From Pseudomonas lurida (lineage in GTDB: Bacteria; Pseudomonadota; Gammaproteobacteria; Pseudomonadales; Pseudomonadaceae): DNA of 64,000 nt. A program made the position numbers and the translations under genes. The stretch is from the NCBI RefSeq assembly GCF_002563895.1, contig NZ_PDJB01000001.1, forward strand, positions 3,641,501 through 3,705,500, read 5' to 3'. The notes under the pieces are model-generated. The model was given only the letters and a program-made list of their open reading frames with translations. It was not told the origin of the DNA and made no database searches. Numbering within the stretch: the first letter of the stretch is position 1; each line of letters starts with the position of its first letter. This document shows positions 17,810-27,559 of this stretch, piece by piece.

Positions 17810-19552
17810 TTACTTGCGCGCCGCCTCCCACTGCTTGAGCAGATCGTTGTAGTTCACGGTTTCGCCTTTTGGCTTCTCGTTCGCCAGTTTCGGTTTTGGC
17901 GCGCCCGGCTGGTCGAACCAGTACTGCGCGTCACGCTCGGGGTTCATTTTCGGACCGCATACCGGTTGCACCTTGGAGCGTTCCAGGCGCGTCATGATCG
18001 CGTCCTGCTCCTTGGCCAGGTTGTCGAGAGCCTGTTGCGGGGTTTTCTCGCCGCTGGCAGCGGCGGCAATGTTGCTCCACCACAGTTGCGCCAGGCGTGG
18101 GTAGTCCGGCACGTTGGTGCCAGTCGGCGACCACTCGGTCCGGGCCGGGCTGCGGTAGAACTCCACCAGGCCACCCAGTTTTGGCGCCATGTCGGTCATG
18201 GCCTGGGAATTGATGTCGGACTCACGAATCGGCGTCAGGCCAACGATGGTTTTCTTCAGCGACACGGTTTTCGAGGTCACGAACTGCGCATAGAGCCAGG
18301 CTGCGAGTTTCTGTTTCTCGGGCGTGGACTTGAGGAAGGTCCAGGAACCTACGTCCTGATAGCCCTTCTTCATGCCTTTCTCCCAGTAAGGTCCGACAGG
18401 CGACGGCGCCATGCGCCATTTCGGCGTGCCGTCGGCATTCACCACCGGCAGGCCCGGCTTGACCATGTCTGCGGTAAACGCGGTGTACCAGAAGATCTGC
18501 TGGGCGATGTTGCCCTGGGACGGCACTGGGCCGGACTCGGAGAAGGTCATGCCCGCCGCCTCGGGTGGCGCATAGGCTTTCATCCAGTCCACGTATTTTT
18601 GCGTAGCGAATACCGCGGCCGGGCCGTTGGTGTCGCCGCCGCGGGTCACGCTGGAACCCACCGGATGGCAGTCCTCCACGCGAATGCCCCACTCGTCCAC
18701 AGGCAAGCCGTTGGGCAAGCCCTTGTCGCCGCCACCGGCCATGGAGAACCAGGCATCGGTGAAGCGCCAGCCCAGGGACGGGTCTTTTTTACCGTAGTCC
18801 ATGTGGCCATAGATGCGCTTGCCGTCGATCTCCTTGACGTCCTCGCTGAAGAACTTGGCGATGTCTTCATAGGCCGACCAGTTCACCGGTACGCCGAGCT
18901 CGTAGCCGTACTTTTCCTTGAACTTGGCTTTCAGCTCCGGGCGCTCGAACCAGTCGGCGCGGAACCAATACAGGTTGGCGAACTGCTGGTCGGGCAACTG
19001 GTAGATCTTGCCGTCCGGCGCGGTGGTGAAGGAGATGCCGATGAAGTCCTTGATGTCCAGGGTCGGCGAGGTGAAATCCTTGCCTTCATTGGCCATCAGG
19101 TCGGTGATGGACTCGGTCTTGCCATAGCGAAAGTGCGTACCGATCAGGTCCGAGTCGTTGACCCAGCCGTCATAGATGTTCTTGTCGGACTGCATCTGGG
19201 TTTGCAGCTTCTCCACCACGTCGCCTTCCTGCAGCAGATCGTGGGTCAGCTTGATCCCGGTGATTTCACTGAAGGCCTTGGCCAGCACCTTGGACTCGTA
19301 CTCGTGGGTGGTGAGGGTTTCCGACACCACATTGATCTTCATCCCACGGAACGGTTCGGCAGCCTTGATAAACCACTTCAGTTCCGCGAGCTGCTGGTCA
19401 GCCGTGAGGGTGGACGGTTTGAACTCGCTGCCGATCCATTTTTTCGCGGCATCTTCGTACGCATCGGCCCAGGCCGAGGCGCTCAAACCGCTCAGGGCCA
19501 GTACGGCGGCCAATGAAATGCTATGTCGCAGCTTATTGTTCTTATTCAACAT
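17810..19552 (-). CDS. glpV: Glycerol-type ABC transporter substrate-binding protein
   Basis: This is a 580-residue secreted protein, longer than usual sugar-binding proteins. It has a signal peptide ending SAWA and a good ribosome site (CCAGGAGGTCTCT). It belongs to the extracellular solute-binding family 1 and is the last gene of an operon in the order glpS, glpT, glpP, glpQ, small membrane protein, glpV. That is the order of the Rhizobium glycerol ABC transporter. Glycerol is therefore the best guess for the ligand; a related small polyol is possible. Confidence 0.85.
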   Translation of the reverse strand: MLNKNNKLRHSISLAAVLALSGLSASAWADAYEDAAKKWIGSEFKPSTLTADQQLAELKWFIKAAEPFRGMKINVVSETLTTHEYESKVLAKAFSEITGIKLTHDLLQEGDVVEKLQTQMQSDKNIYDGWVNDSDLIGTHFRYGKTESITDLMANEGKDFTSPTLDIKDFIGISFTTAPDGKIYQLPDQQFANLYWFRADWFERPELKAKFKEKYGYELGVPVNWSAYEDIAKFFSEDVKEIDGKRIYGHMDYGKKDPSLGWRFTDAWFSMAGGGDKGLPNGLPVDEWGIRVEDCHPVGSSVTRGGDTNGPAAVFATQKYVDWMKAYAPPEAAGMTFSESGPVPSQGNIAQQIFWYTAFTADMVKPGLPVVNADGTPKWRMAPSPVGPYWEKGMKKGYQDVGSWTFLKSTPEKQKLAAWLYAQFVTSKTVSLKKTIVGLTPIRESDINSQAMTDMAPKLGGLVEFYRSPARTEWSPTGTNVPDYPRLAQLWWSNIAAAASGEKTPQQALDNLAKEQDAIMTRLERSKVQPVCGPKMNPERDAQYWFDQPGAPKPKLANEKPKGETVNYNDLLKQWEAARK

Positions 19553-19584
19553 AGAGACCTCCTGGTTGTTTATTCATAAGGGCA

Positions 19585-19860
19585 CTAGCCCCAACGCATC
19601 ACACTCAACAGCCATACCAGGGAGAGCGCGGACGCCACCCAGATGCTCCAGTCAGTAACGCCGATAACCAGCAAATGCAGGTAGGCGCTGCCGAGAAGAC
19701 CGATAAACAAGCGATCACCACGGGTGGTGCTGATCGGTAAAAAACCACGCCGGGGGATGCTCGGCGAGCGCAGTTCCCAAGTGGTCATGCCCGCGAGGAT
19801 CAGGGCTATGGCACCAAAGAACAGCGCGGTGGGGGTGGTCCAGGCCATCCATTCCATCAT
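19585..19860 (-). CDS. DUF2160 small membrane protein of the glycerol-type ABC operon
   Basis: This is a 91-residue protein with three predicted membrane helices, starting MMEWMAWTTPTALFFGAIAL and ending LVWLLSVMRWG. Small proteins of this family are found between the permease and binding-protein genes in glycerol ABC operons; their role is unsettled. The start at 19860 follows TGAGGAGTCG; the longer frame upstream overlaps the permease gene and is rejected. It lies 7 bp after glpQ. Confidence 0.82.
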   Translation of the reverse strand: MMEWMAWTTPTALFFGAIALILAGMTTWELRSPSIPRRGFLPISTTRGDRLFIGLLGSAYLHLLVIGVTDWSIWVASALSLVWLLSVMRWG

Positions 19861-19867
19861 CGACTCC

Positions 19868-20668
<801 letters not shown>

Positions 20669-20678
20669 GTTGGCGGCC

Positions 20679-21545
20679 TCAGCGGTTGGCGTCGGAGTGG
20701 GTCATGGCGGTGTAGAACAGCCAGGACACCAACAGGATGATCAGGAAATACACCAGGGAAAACGCCGCAGCCGGGCCGAGGTCGAACTGGCCTACCGCCA
20801 TCTGGGTCAGGGTCTGGCTCAAGAAGGTGGTGGCGTTACCCGGTCCACCGCCCGTGAGGACGAAAGGTTCGGTGTAGATCATGAAGCTGTCCATGAACCG
20901 CAGCATCACCGCAATCAGCAGTACGCTTTTCATCTTCGGCAACTGGATATGGCGGAACACCGCCCACGCCGAGGCACGATCAATCCGCGCGGCCTGGTAG
21001 TACACATCCGGAATCGCCCGTAGGCCGGAGTAGCACAGCAGCGCTACCAGCGACGTCCAGTGCCACACGTCCATCACCAGCACGGTGACCCAGGCGTCCA
21101 TCGTGTTGGCCGCGTAGTTGTAGCTGATGCCCATGGCGTTTAGCGTCGATCCCAGCAAGCCGATGTCGGCACGCCCGAAAATCTGCCAGATGGTGCCTAC
21201 CACGTTCCATGGGATCAGCAGCGGAATAGCGAGGATGATCAGCACCAGCGACGACCAGCGGCCCTTGGTTGGCATGGTCAGGGCGATGGCGATACCCAGC
21301 GGGATTTCGATCAGCAGTACGCAGGCCGAGTAGATGAACTGGCGCAGCAGCGAGTCATGCAGGCGCGGGTCGAGCAGCACCTGCTTGTACCAGTCGGCGC
21401 CCACGAAGTAGCGGCTGGACTGGTCGAAGATGTCCTGCACCGAGTAATTGACCACCGTCATCATCGGGATCACCGCACTGAACGCCACCAGCAGGAACAC
21501 CGGCAGTACCAGCCACCAGGCCTTGTTGTTCTGCACCTTGTTCAT
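20679..21545 (-). CDS. glpP: Glycerol-type ABC transporter permease
   Basis: This is a 288-residue permease of the MalF/UgpA type with six predicted membrane helices. It begins MNKVQNNKAWWLVLPVFLLV. Its ATPase-contact loop reads AIPDVYYQAARIDRASAWAV. The start at 21545 overlaps the glpT stop by 4 bp (ATGA), which indicates translational coupling. A longer frame to 21590 is just read-through of the overlapping gene. Confidence 0.9.
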   Translation of the reverse strand: MNKVQNNKAWWLVLPVFLLVAFSAVIPMMTVVNYSVQDIFDQSSRYFVGADWYKQVLLDPRLHDSLLRQFIYSACVLLIEIPLGIAIALTMPTKGRWSSLVLIILAIPLLIPWNVVGTIWQIFGRADIGLLGSTLNAMGISYNYAANTMDAWVTVLVMDVWHWTSLVALLCYSGLRAIPDVYYQAARIDRASAWAVFRHIQLPKMKSVLLIAVMLRFMDSFMIYTEPFVLTGGGPGNATTFLSQTLTQMAVGQFDLGPAAAFSLVYFLIILLVSWLFYTAMTHSDANR

Positions 21546-22639
21546 GGCAGCACCTCCAGCAGGTAGTCGTCGGCGTACACCATCAGCCATTGCGCGGGGA
21601 AGCTGATGGAAGCCTTGCCTTCGGGCACGGGTTTGTCTTCGGCCAGGCGCACCTTGAGCAACGCACCGTCGAGGTTGAGGGTGATGATCTTGTAGGTGCC
21701 GAGGTCTTCGAGGTGAGTGACATCGGCCTGCAGGGCATCAGGGTTGTACTCGTCCCACACGTGGATGAATTCCGGGCGGATGCCGACCTGTAACTTCTTG
21801 TACTCGGTGCTGGCAATGCGTTGCTGCAGGGCCTCGGACAATGGCAGATGGGTGCCGGCAAACCGCACCCCGCCCGCCTCGGCCTGCACTTCGATCAGAT
21901 TCATCCCAGGGCTGCCGATGAAATAGCCGACAAAGGTGTGGCTGGGCCGTTCGAACAGATCGCGGGGCGTGCCGAACTGCACGATCTGGCCGCCGTACAT
22001 CACTGCAATCTTGTCGGCGAAGGTCGAGGCCTCCAACTGGTCGTGCGTGACGTAGACCATGGTGATGTTGAACTGCTCATGGATCTGCTTGAGCTTGCGC
22101 CGCAGTTTCCACTTGAGGTGCGGGTCGATCACCGTCAGCGGTTCATCGAACAGGATCGCCGACACGTCGTCACGCACGAGGCCACGGCCCATGGAGACTT
22201 TCTGTTTTTCGTCGGCGGTGAGGTTGCGGGCTTTCTTGGTCAGCAGGTTTTGCAGGTCGAGCACTTCGGCAATTTCCTGCACCTTGCTGTGAATTTTCGC
22301 CTCGGCCATGCCTTGGTTGCGCAGTGGGAACGCCAGGTTGTCGAACACCGTCATGGTGTCGTACACCACCGGGAACTGGAACACCTGGGCGATGTTACGT
22401 TTTTCCGGGGTGAGGTCGTTGACCACTTTGGTGTCAAACAGCACCTGGCCTTCGGACGGGCTGAGCAGGCCGGAAATGATATTGAGCAAGGTCGACTTGC
22501 CGCAGCCCGACGGCCCGAGCAAGGCGTAGGCGCCACCCTGCTCCCAGACGTGGTTCATTTCCCGAATGGCGTAGTCCTCAGGACCGCTGGGCGTGGGGCT
22601 GTAGCTATGCGCCAGGTTCTGCAAATGGATCTCGGCCAT
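21542..22639 (-). CDS. glpT: Glycerol-type ABC transporter ATPase with non-canonical signature
   Basis: This is a 365-residue ATPase. Walker A is canonical (GPSGCGKST), Walker B is ILFDEPLTVID, and the H-loop is VTHDQ. The ABC signature, normally LSGGQ, reads LTADEKQKVSMGR. A C-terminal TOBE-like domain follows. Its canonical Walker A complements the weakened one of its partner GlpS, as in heterodimeric ABC pairs. The start codon shares one base with the glpS stop (TGATG). Confidence 0.9.
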   Translation of the reverse strand: MAEIHLQNLAHSYSPTPSGPEDYAIREMNHVWEQGGAYALLGPSGCGKSTLLNIISGLLSPSEGQVLFDTKVVNDLTPEKRNIAQVFQFPVVYDTMTVFDNLAFPLRNQGMAEAKIHSKVQEIAEVLDLQNLLTKKARNLTADEKQKVSMGRGLVRDDVSAILFDEPLTVIDPHLKWKLRRKLKQIHEQFNITMVYVTHDQLEASTFADKIAVMYGGQIVQFGTPRDLFERPSHTFVGYFIGSPGMNLIEVQAEAGGVRFAGTHLPLSEALQQRIASTEYKKLQVGIRPEFIHVWDEYNPDALQADVTHLEDLGTYKIITLNLDGALLKVRLAEDKPVPEGKASISFPAQWLMVYADDYLLEVLP

Positions 22640-23733
22640 CAGGCAACCCTCGCGACACGGCGCCCGGGGGCCTGGACCAAACGGCCCTGGCCATCGAACA
22701 CAAACAGTTTATGGGTGGGGATGTACACGCGGATCGGCGCGTCGACGTCGTACTCATGCACCCCCGGCAGGTGCAACACCAACAGGAAGTGTTCACTGCG
22801 TACATGCAGGAAGGTTTCCGAACCGCTGATCTCCGCGACCTCCACGGTGACGGCCAGCTCCAGGTCGTCATCGTTGCTCGGCACCAGGCTGATGTGGCTG
22901 GGGCGTACGCCGAACCGGAACTCGCCTTCGCCGATGGGGCGCAGGTCGACGTTCAGCGGGAAGTGCACGAAATTGGCGAAGCTGACTTCATTGCCGCTGA
23001 TACGCCCCGGCATCAGGTTGATGGGCGGCTCGGAAAACAGCTCGGCGGCCAGCACGGTCTGCGGCTGGTGATAAACCTCCGCCGCCTTGCCACTCTGGAT
23101 CACCCGGCCTTCGTGCAGGATGGTGGTGGTGCCACCCAGGGCCAAGGCTTCGTTGGGCTCGGTGGTGGCGTAGATGGCGATGGTATGGCGCGCGGCGAAC
23201 AACTCGCGCATTTCCTGGCGCAGTTCTTCGCGCAATTTGTAGTCCAGGTTTACCAGCGGTTCATCGAACAGGATCAGTTCGGCATCCTTGACCAGCGCGC
23301 GGGCCATGGCCGTGCGTTGCTGCTGGCCGCCCGAGAGTTCCAGCGGATGACGCTGCAGGAACTTCTCGATGCGCAGCATCTTCGCGGTTTCCAGCACCTT
23401 GCTCTGGATCAGCTCGTTGGATACACCGGCCTGGCGCAAGGGCGAGGCGATGTTCTCGAACACGGTCATGGTCGGGTAGTTGATGAACTGCTGATACACC
23501 ATCGACACGTTGCGCAGGCGCACCGGTTTTTGCGTGACATCCACACCGTTCATCAGGATGCGGCCGCTGTCGGGCTTGTCCAGCCCGGCCATCAGGCGCA
23601 TCAGGCTGGTCTTGCCGGACAGGGTGCGGCCGAGCAGGACGTTGAAGGAGCCGGCTTCGAAACGCAGGTTGGCGTCGTCGATCCAGGTCTGGCCTTCGAC
23701 AACGCGGGAGACATGTTCCAGGGTCAATGACAT
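22639..23733 (-). CDS. glpS: Glycerol-type ABC transporter ATPase with altered Walker A
   Basis: This is a 364-residue ATPase, first gene of the operon. Walker A reads GRTLSGKTS, losing the middle glycine but keeping GKT. The signature is canonical (LSGGQQQRTAMARAL), Walker B is LILFDEPLVNLDYK, and the H-loop position is YATTEPNEA instead of THD, so the H-loop histidine is missing. A TOBE-like tail follows. The promoter with a -24/-12 box lies 46 bases upstream of the start. Confidence 0.9.
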   Translation of the reverse strand: MSLTLEHVSRVVEGQTWIDDANLRFEAGSFNVLLGRTLSGKTSLMRLMAGLDKPDSGRILMNGVDVTQKPVRLRNVSMVYQQFINYPTMTVFENIASPLRQAGVSNELIQSKVLETAKMLRIEKFLQRHPLELSGGQQQRTAMARALVKDAELILFDEPLVNLDYKLREELRQEMRELFAARHTIAIYATTEPNEALALGGTTTILHEGRVIQSGKAAEVYHQPQTVLAAELFSEPPINLMPGRISGNEVSFANFVHFPLNVDLRPIGEGEFRFGVRPSHISLVPSNDDDLELAVTVEVAEISGSETFLHVRSEHFLLVLHLPGVHEYDVDAPIRVYIPTHKLFVFDGQGRLVQAPGRRVARVA

Positions 23734-23778
23734 GACACGACCTTTTTATTATTGGAATGAATCTGGCCAGGTGTCAGA

Positions 23779-23793
23779 GCGAGTTTCGTGCCA
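23779..23793 (-). promoter_or_regulatory. Sigma-54 (-24/-12) promoter of the glpS operon
   Basis: On the minus strand the sequence reads TGGCACGAAACTCGC. This matches the RpoN consensus TGGCAC-N5-TTGC with one mismatch (TCGC), and the GG and GC are separated by exactly ten bases. It lies 46 bases upstream of the glpS start, and a sigma-54 activator is encoded divergently. Confidence 0.85.
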
Positions 23794-23846
23794 AAACGGC
23801 AAGTGTTTGATGTGCAAGGAAATGCGGTAAAAGCGATGTTCGGGAG

Positions 23847-23920
23847 TGAACAATCTGACTGAACAACTGAACAGATCAGGGGTTGACAATGAACAGTTCT
23901 GAACAACACTCTCATGAACA
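23847..23920. promoter_or_regulatory. Cluster of six TGAACA hexamers, candidate enhancer for the AcoR-like activator
   Basis: TGAACA occurs at 23847, 23860, 23868, 23890, 23900 and 23915, all on the plus strand, with a partial inverse copy (TGTTCG) at 23838. The cluster lies about 55-140 bases upstream of the -24 element, the normal place for sigma-54 enhancers. The activator binding site is not known, so assigning this cluster to it is inference. Confidence 0.65.
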
Positions 23921-23933
23921 ACACAGGGCAAAT

Positions 23934-24024
23934 GTGGGCGCGGGCTGGCCCGCGAATGCGGTGGACCAGTCGACCGAGTACCGACTGGCCTGGCGCATTC
24001 GCGAGCCAGCCCGCTCCCGCATTT
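23934..24024. repeat. Paired inverted REP elements (REPIN-like)
   Basis: GCGGGCTGGCCCGCGAATGC at the left and GCATTCGCGAGCCAGCCCGC at the right are near-perfect inverse copies about 35 bp apart. This is the layout of a Pseudomonas REP doublet. It sits in the leader of the activator gene. Confidence 0.8.
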
Positions 24025-24085
24025 TGCACCGGTGTTTTCAGGTAGATTGTGCACGCCCAATAACAATAAAAACGCAGGTCACCCC

Positions 24086-25897
24086 ATGGCCGAACCACTG
24101 GCTCACGACACCCTTATCCAGGAATCCTGGCGCCGTTGCCGCGCCTTCGGCCTGGACCACCAGAGCACGCCCAGCTTCGACCAGCTCCCCGCCGAGGGCA
24201 TCAGCCAATTGCTGGAGAGCCAGCACTCGCTGGTGCAGACCACTCACCAGGAAGTGCTGCCCTACTACGAAAACATCCTCAGCAACTCCAATTGCCTGAT
24301 CATGCTGGCCGACAACCAGGGCCAGGTGCTGACCAGTTGGGGGACCCAGCGCTTTATCGAACCCAAGCTGGCCAGGGGCTTCAACCCCGGTGCCAGCTGG
24401 ATGGAGCGCTCCAGCGGCACCAATGCGATTGGCACCGCGCTGGCGTGTGCCCAAGCGGTGCACATTGAACACGATGAACACTTTCTCAAGGCCAACCGTT
24501 TCATGACCGGCTCGGCGGCACCGATCTTTGATGCCCAGCGCGAGATCATCGCGGTGCTGGACGTGTCCAGCGACAGCTACCTGCCGCCCTCCCACACCCT
24601 GGGCATGGTCAAGATGATGAGCCAGACCGTGGAGAACCGGCTGATCCTCAACCTGTTTCGTGGCGAGCACTTCCAACTGACCTTCAACACGGGCCTGAGT
24701 AACCTGGATAGCCAGTGGGCCGGCCTGCTGATCTTTGATGAAAGCGGCCAGGTGCTGTCGGCCAATCGGCGTGCCGACAACCTGCTGGGCATCAGCTTGT
24801 CGCGGGTGATGATCGACAGCCTGTTCAAGGTGTCGCTGCTGGAGTTGTTGAACCAGCCGGAAGGGCTGCCCTTCTCCCTCCAGGCGGCGGGACGCAATCG
24901 ATTCCAGTGTCTGTTGAAGCGGCCCAGGCAGATGCCGGTGCAGGCGCGGGTGTTCACTGAGCCGACGCCACCGACGCCTACCTCAATTGGCCTCAAGACC
25001 TTGCACTTCGGCGATGTGCGCGTGGAGAAAGCCGTGCGCCAGGCCGAGCGCTTGCTGGAAAAGGACATCCCGCTGCTGATCCACGGTGAAACCGGCGTGG
25101 GCAAGGAAGTGTTCGTCAAAGCCCTGCACCAGGCCAGTTCGCGCAGCCAGAAGGCGTTCATCGCGGTGAACTGCGCGGCGATTCCCGCCGAATTGGTGGA
25201 GTCGGAGCTGTTCGGCTACGAAAAAGGCGCCTTCACTGGCGCCAATCAAAAAGGCAGCATCGGCCTGATCCGAAAGGCCGACAAGGGCACGCTGTTTCTC
25301 GACGAGATCGGTGACATGCCGCTGCCCACCCAGGCCCGCTTGCTCCGGGTGTTGCAGGAGCGTTGCGTGCAGCCGGTGGGCAGCAGCGAGTTGTTCCCGG
25401 TGGATTTGCGCATCATCTCGGCCACCAACCGCGCGTTGCGCGAGCTGGTGCTGGCCGGGCGTTTTCGTGAGGATTTGTACTACCGCATCGGCGGCCTGAC
25501 CCTGGAGCTGCCGCCGTTGCGTGAGCGCACCGACAAGCAGGCGTTGTTCAAGCAACTGTGGCAGCAACACCGTGAACCGACGCAATGGGCGGGCCTGAGC
25601 GCTGAAGTGTTGGCGCTGTTCGAACAGCACCCATGGCCGGGGAATTTACGCCAGGTAAGCAGCGTGCTGCAGGTGGCACTGGCCATGGCCGAGGAACAAC
25701 CGATCCGCCCGGAGCACCTGCCGGACGATTTCTTTGTGGATCTGAAAGTGGCGCCACCGCCGCCTGCCAGTGAGTACCTGGATGACAGCATTGACCTGAA
25801 CCAGCGCTTGAAGGCCGCCGGTGGCAACATCTCCCACCTGGCGCGGGAACTGGGCGTGAGCCGCAATACCTTGTACAAGCGTCTGCGCCAACACTAG
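24086..25897 (+). CDS. Sigma-54-dependent transcriptional activator, AcoR-like
   Basis: This is a 603-residue enhancer-binding protein. The N-terminal 300 residues hold a GAF-type sensor (ASWMERSSGTNAIGTAL, HFLKANRFMTGSAAPIFDAQ) as in AcoR/acetoin activators. The AAA+ domain has Walker A GETGVGKE, the sigma-54 contact loop GAFTGAN and Walker B TLFLDEIGDM. A Fis-type helix-turn-helix ends the protein (ISHLARELGVSRNTLYKRLR). The ATG at 24086 gives the usual AcoR-like beginning MAEPLAHDTLIQESWRRC. It is divergent from the glycerol-type ABC operon and should activate its -24/-12 promoter in response to a small alcohol or ketone. Confidence 0.93.
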   Translation: MAEPLAHDTLIQESWRRCRAFGLDHQSTPSFDQLPAEGISQLLESQHSLVQTTHQEVLPYYENILSNSNCLIMLADNQGQVLTSWGTQRFIEPKLARGFNPGASWMERSSGTNAIGTALACAQAVHIEHDEHFLKANRFMTGSAAPIFDAQREIIAVLDVSSDSYLPPSHTLGMVKMMSQTVENRLILNLFRGEHFQLTFNTGLSNLDSQWAGLLIFDESGQVLSANRRADNLLGISLSRVMIDSLFKVSLLELLNQPEGLPFSLQAAGRNRFQCLLKRPRQMPVQARVFTEPTPPTPTSIGLKTLHFGDVRVEKAVRQAERLLEKDIPLLIHGETGVGKEVFVKALHQASSRSQKAFIAVNCAAIPAELVESELFGYEKGAFTGANQKGSIGLIRKADKGTLFLDEIGDMPLPTQARLLRVLQERCVQPVGSSELFPVDLRIISATNRALRELVLAGRFREDLYYRIGGLTLELPPLRERTDKQALFKQLWQQHREPTQWAGLSAEVLALFEQHPWPGNLRQVSSVLQVALAMAEEQPIRPEHLPDDFFVDLKVAPPPPASEYLDDSIDLNQRLKAAGGNISHLARELGVSRNTLYKRLRQH

Positions 25898-26826
25898 CGC
25901 GGCTTGACCACCACCAGCAGGTCGGTGAAGTACTCCACCTGGATCGGCAGGTTGTCCGCCAGTGACGACAGTGCCGCCGCGGTGTCGTCAAGCTTGAACA
26001 CACCGGACACCCGCAGGTTCTGCAGGGCCTGGGGGTCAAAGCGCAACATACCGTGGCGGTAGCTGGCGAGGGTTTGCAGTACCTCGCTCAGGGGTTGGTC
26101 GTTGACCTTGAGCAGGCCACGGGTCCAGGCGTCGGGGTCGCTGCTGCCGATGGCTTGCGGCGGTTGGGCGCGACCATGGTCGAGGACCGAACGCTGGCCA
26201 GCCGCTACCTTGACCCCCTCGCGGGTGTCGCCTTTGACCGCCACCGTGGACTCGATCACTGTGACCACCGTGGTGCCGTCTGCCGCACGCTTGACCAGAT
26301 AACGCGTGCCCAGCGCAGTGGCCGTACCCTGGTCGGTGCGGACCACGAAAGGCCGTTGCGCATCCTTGGCCACGTCTACCCAGAGCTCGCCTTGCAGCAG
26401 TTCGATCACCCGTTGATGGCCATCGAACTTCACGTCCACCGCGGAGTTGCTGTTGAGTTGCAACTGGCTGCCGTCCTCGAGGGCGATCTGCCGGCGCTCG
26501 CCGACGCCGGTGCGCTGGTCGGCCATCCAGATCGGCAAGTGTTGCAGACCCAGCCAGCCGCACACGACCACGCCAAGCAAACCCACCACCTGCGCGCCAC
26601 GCGGACGTCGCGGGGTGAATGCACGGTTGAGGGCAATGCGCGCGGGCTTGGCCGGTAACGCATCGAGGCTGCCCCACACCGCACTCATGCGCTCAATGGC
26701 CACCGCGTGGCGCGGGTCGGCCTGGCGCCACGCGTTGAATGCCTGGCGGTCGGCGTCGGTGACGGCTTCGTCGTGCAGGCGCGTGAGCCACTGTGCCGCC
26801 TGCTGGATGATCTGTTCGGAACTCAT
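25894..26826 (-). CDS. FecR family anti-sigma / sigma-regulatory protein
   Basis: This is a 310-residue protein. The cytoplasmic N-terminal part (AQWLTRLHDEAVTDADRQAF) is the sigma-binding FecR_N domain. A single membrane helix lies near residues 85-105, followed by the periplasmic FecR domain (LEDGSQLQLNSNSAVDVKF, VVRTDQGTATALGTRYLVK) and a C-terminal STN-like domain. The start at 26826 overlaps the sigma-factor stop by 4 bp. Its own stop overlaps that of the convergent activator gene. Confidence 0.92.
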   Translation of the reverse strand: MSSEQIIQQAAQWLTRLHDEAVTDADRQAFNAWRQADPRHAVAIERMSAVWGSLDALPAKPARIALNRAFTPRRPRGAQVVGLLGVVVCGWLGLQHLPIWMADQRTGVGERRQIALEDGSQLQLNSNSAVDVKFDGHQRVIELLQGELWVDVAKDAQRPFVVRTDQGTATALGTRYLVKRAADGTTVVTVIESTVAVKGDTREGVKVAAGQRSVLDHGRAQPPQAIGSSDPDAWTRGLLKVNDQPLSEVLQTLASYRHGMLRFDPQALQNLRVSGVFKLDDTAAALSSLADNLPIQVEYFTDLLVVVKPR

Positions 26827-27365
26827 GCCAGCGGGTCTGCCGGGTGCAGGCTGTGGTAGCAATGCACCAGGGCGCTGGAGATGTAGTTTTTGACGGTGCT
26901 GGAAGACACGTCCAGGCACGTGGCGATTTCGCTGTAGGTCAGGCCATCGAGGCGACTCAACAGGAATGCTTCGCGGGCCTTGGCAGGCAGCCCGGCGAGC
27001 ATCTCGGCGATGCGTTCGAGGGCTTGCAGTGCCACGTGAATCGCGGCCGGGTCGGGCATGCCGGCGTCTTCACACTGGATCGCGAGGGCTTCCATATAGG
27101 CTTTTTCGATACGGCGGCGTCGGGCGCCGTCGATCAACAGCCGACCTGCAGTGGTGGCCAGGAAAGCGCGAGGCTCCTTGATCGCCTGCGGCTCGGCCAG
27201 CATCAAGACACGGATGAACGCGTCATGGGCCAGGTCGGCAGCATGTTGGGAGCAGCCGAGTTTCTTGCGCAGCCAGCCGTGCAACCAGCCGTGGTGCTCG
27301 CTGTACATCGCCGTGAGGGTCTGCTGCCGGACGGAGTCGCCCAGCGCGGCGGGAATGTCATGCAT
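26823..27365 (-). CDS. ECF RNA polymerase sigma factor, FecI-like
   Basis: This is a 180-residue ECF sigma factor. Region 2 is at AADLAHDAFIRVLMLAEPQA and LLIDGARRRRIEKAYMEAL, and region 4 at FLLSRLDGLTYSEIATCLDV and SSSTVKNYISSALVHCY. It is of the iron-starvation (FecI) class. I chose the ATG at 27365; a TTG two codons upstream is possible. It is coupled to the FecR gene, and the TonB receptor lies upstream on the same strand. Confidence 0.93.
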   Translation of the reverse strand: MHDIPAALGDSVRQQTLTAMYSEHHGWLHGWLRKKLGCSQHAADLAHDAFIRVLMLAEPQAIKEPRAFLATTAGRLLIDGARRRRIEKAYMEALAIQCEDAGMPDPAAIHVALQALERIAEMLAGLPAKAREAFLLSRLDGLTYSEIATCLDVSSSTVKNYISSALVHCYHSLHPADPLA

Positions 27366-27474
27366 GCGCAAAAAGATCTCAAATGGGAAATGTTACCAAT
27401 TGCGCAAACAATGCCAGTAAAACGGTGCAGGAGCAAGGGCCTACCCCTGCGCTGAAAACACCGCGAATCGAATA

Positions 27475-27558
27475 GGCGAGCTGGCGTGCCTGCGATGCGG
27501 TGTGTCAATTAAAGCCGCATCGACTCAATCACCACCTAGCAGGCAAGCCCGCGCGCGC
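27475..27558. repeat. REP-like inverted repeats
   Basis: GAGCTGGCGTGCCTGCGATG and the inverse CAGGCAAGCCCGC flank CGATGCGG/CCGCATCG arms. This is an imperfect REP pair lying between the receptor stop and the sigma-factor gene. It may separate their transcripts. Confidence 0.55.
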
Positions 27559-27559
27559 A

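Noticed and set aside
17966..19516. 516-codon plus-strand frame opposite glpV
   Set aside because: It is antisense to a well-supported binding protein with a signal peptide, and looks like GC-bias composition.
23847..23920. TGAACA repeats considered as a CRISPR array
   Set aside because: The repeats are 6 bp with irregular spacing of 8-22 bp and no cas genes are near; they fit protein-binding sites.
27366..27474. Fur box upstream of the FecI-like sigma gene
   Set aside because: The region is A+T-rich, but I could not find a convincing 19-bp Fur match by eye.
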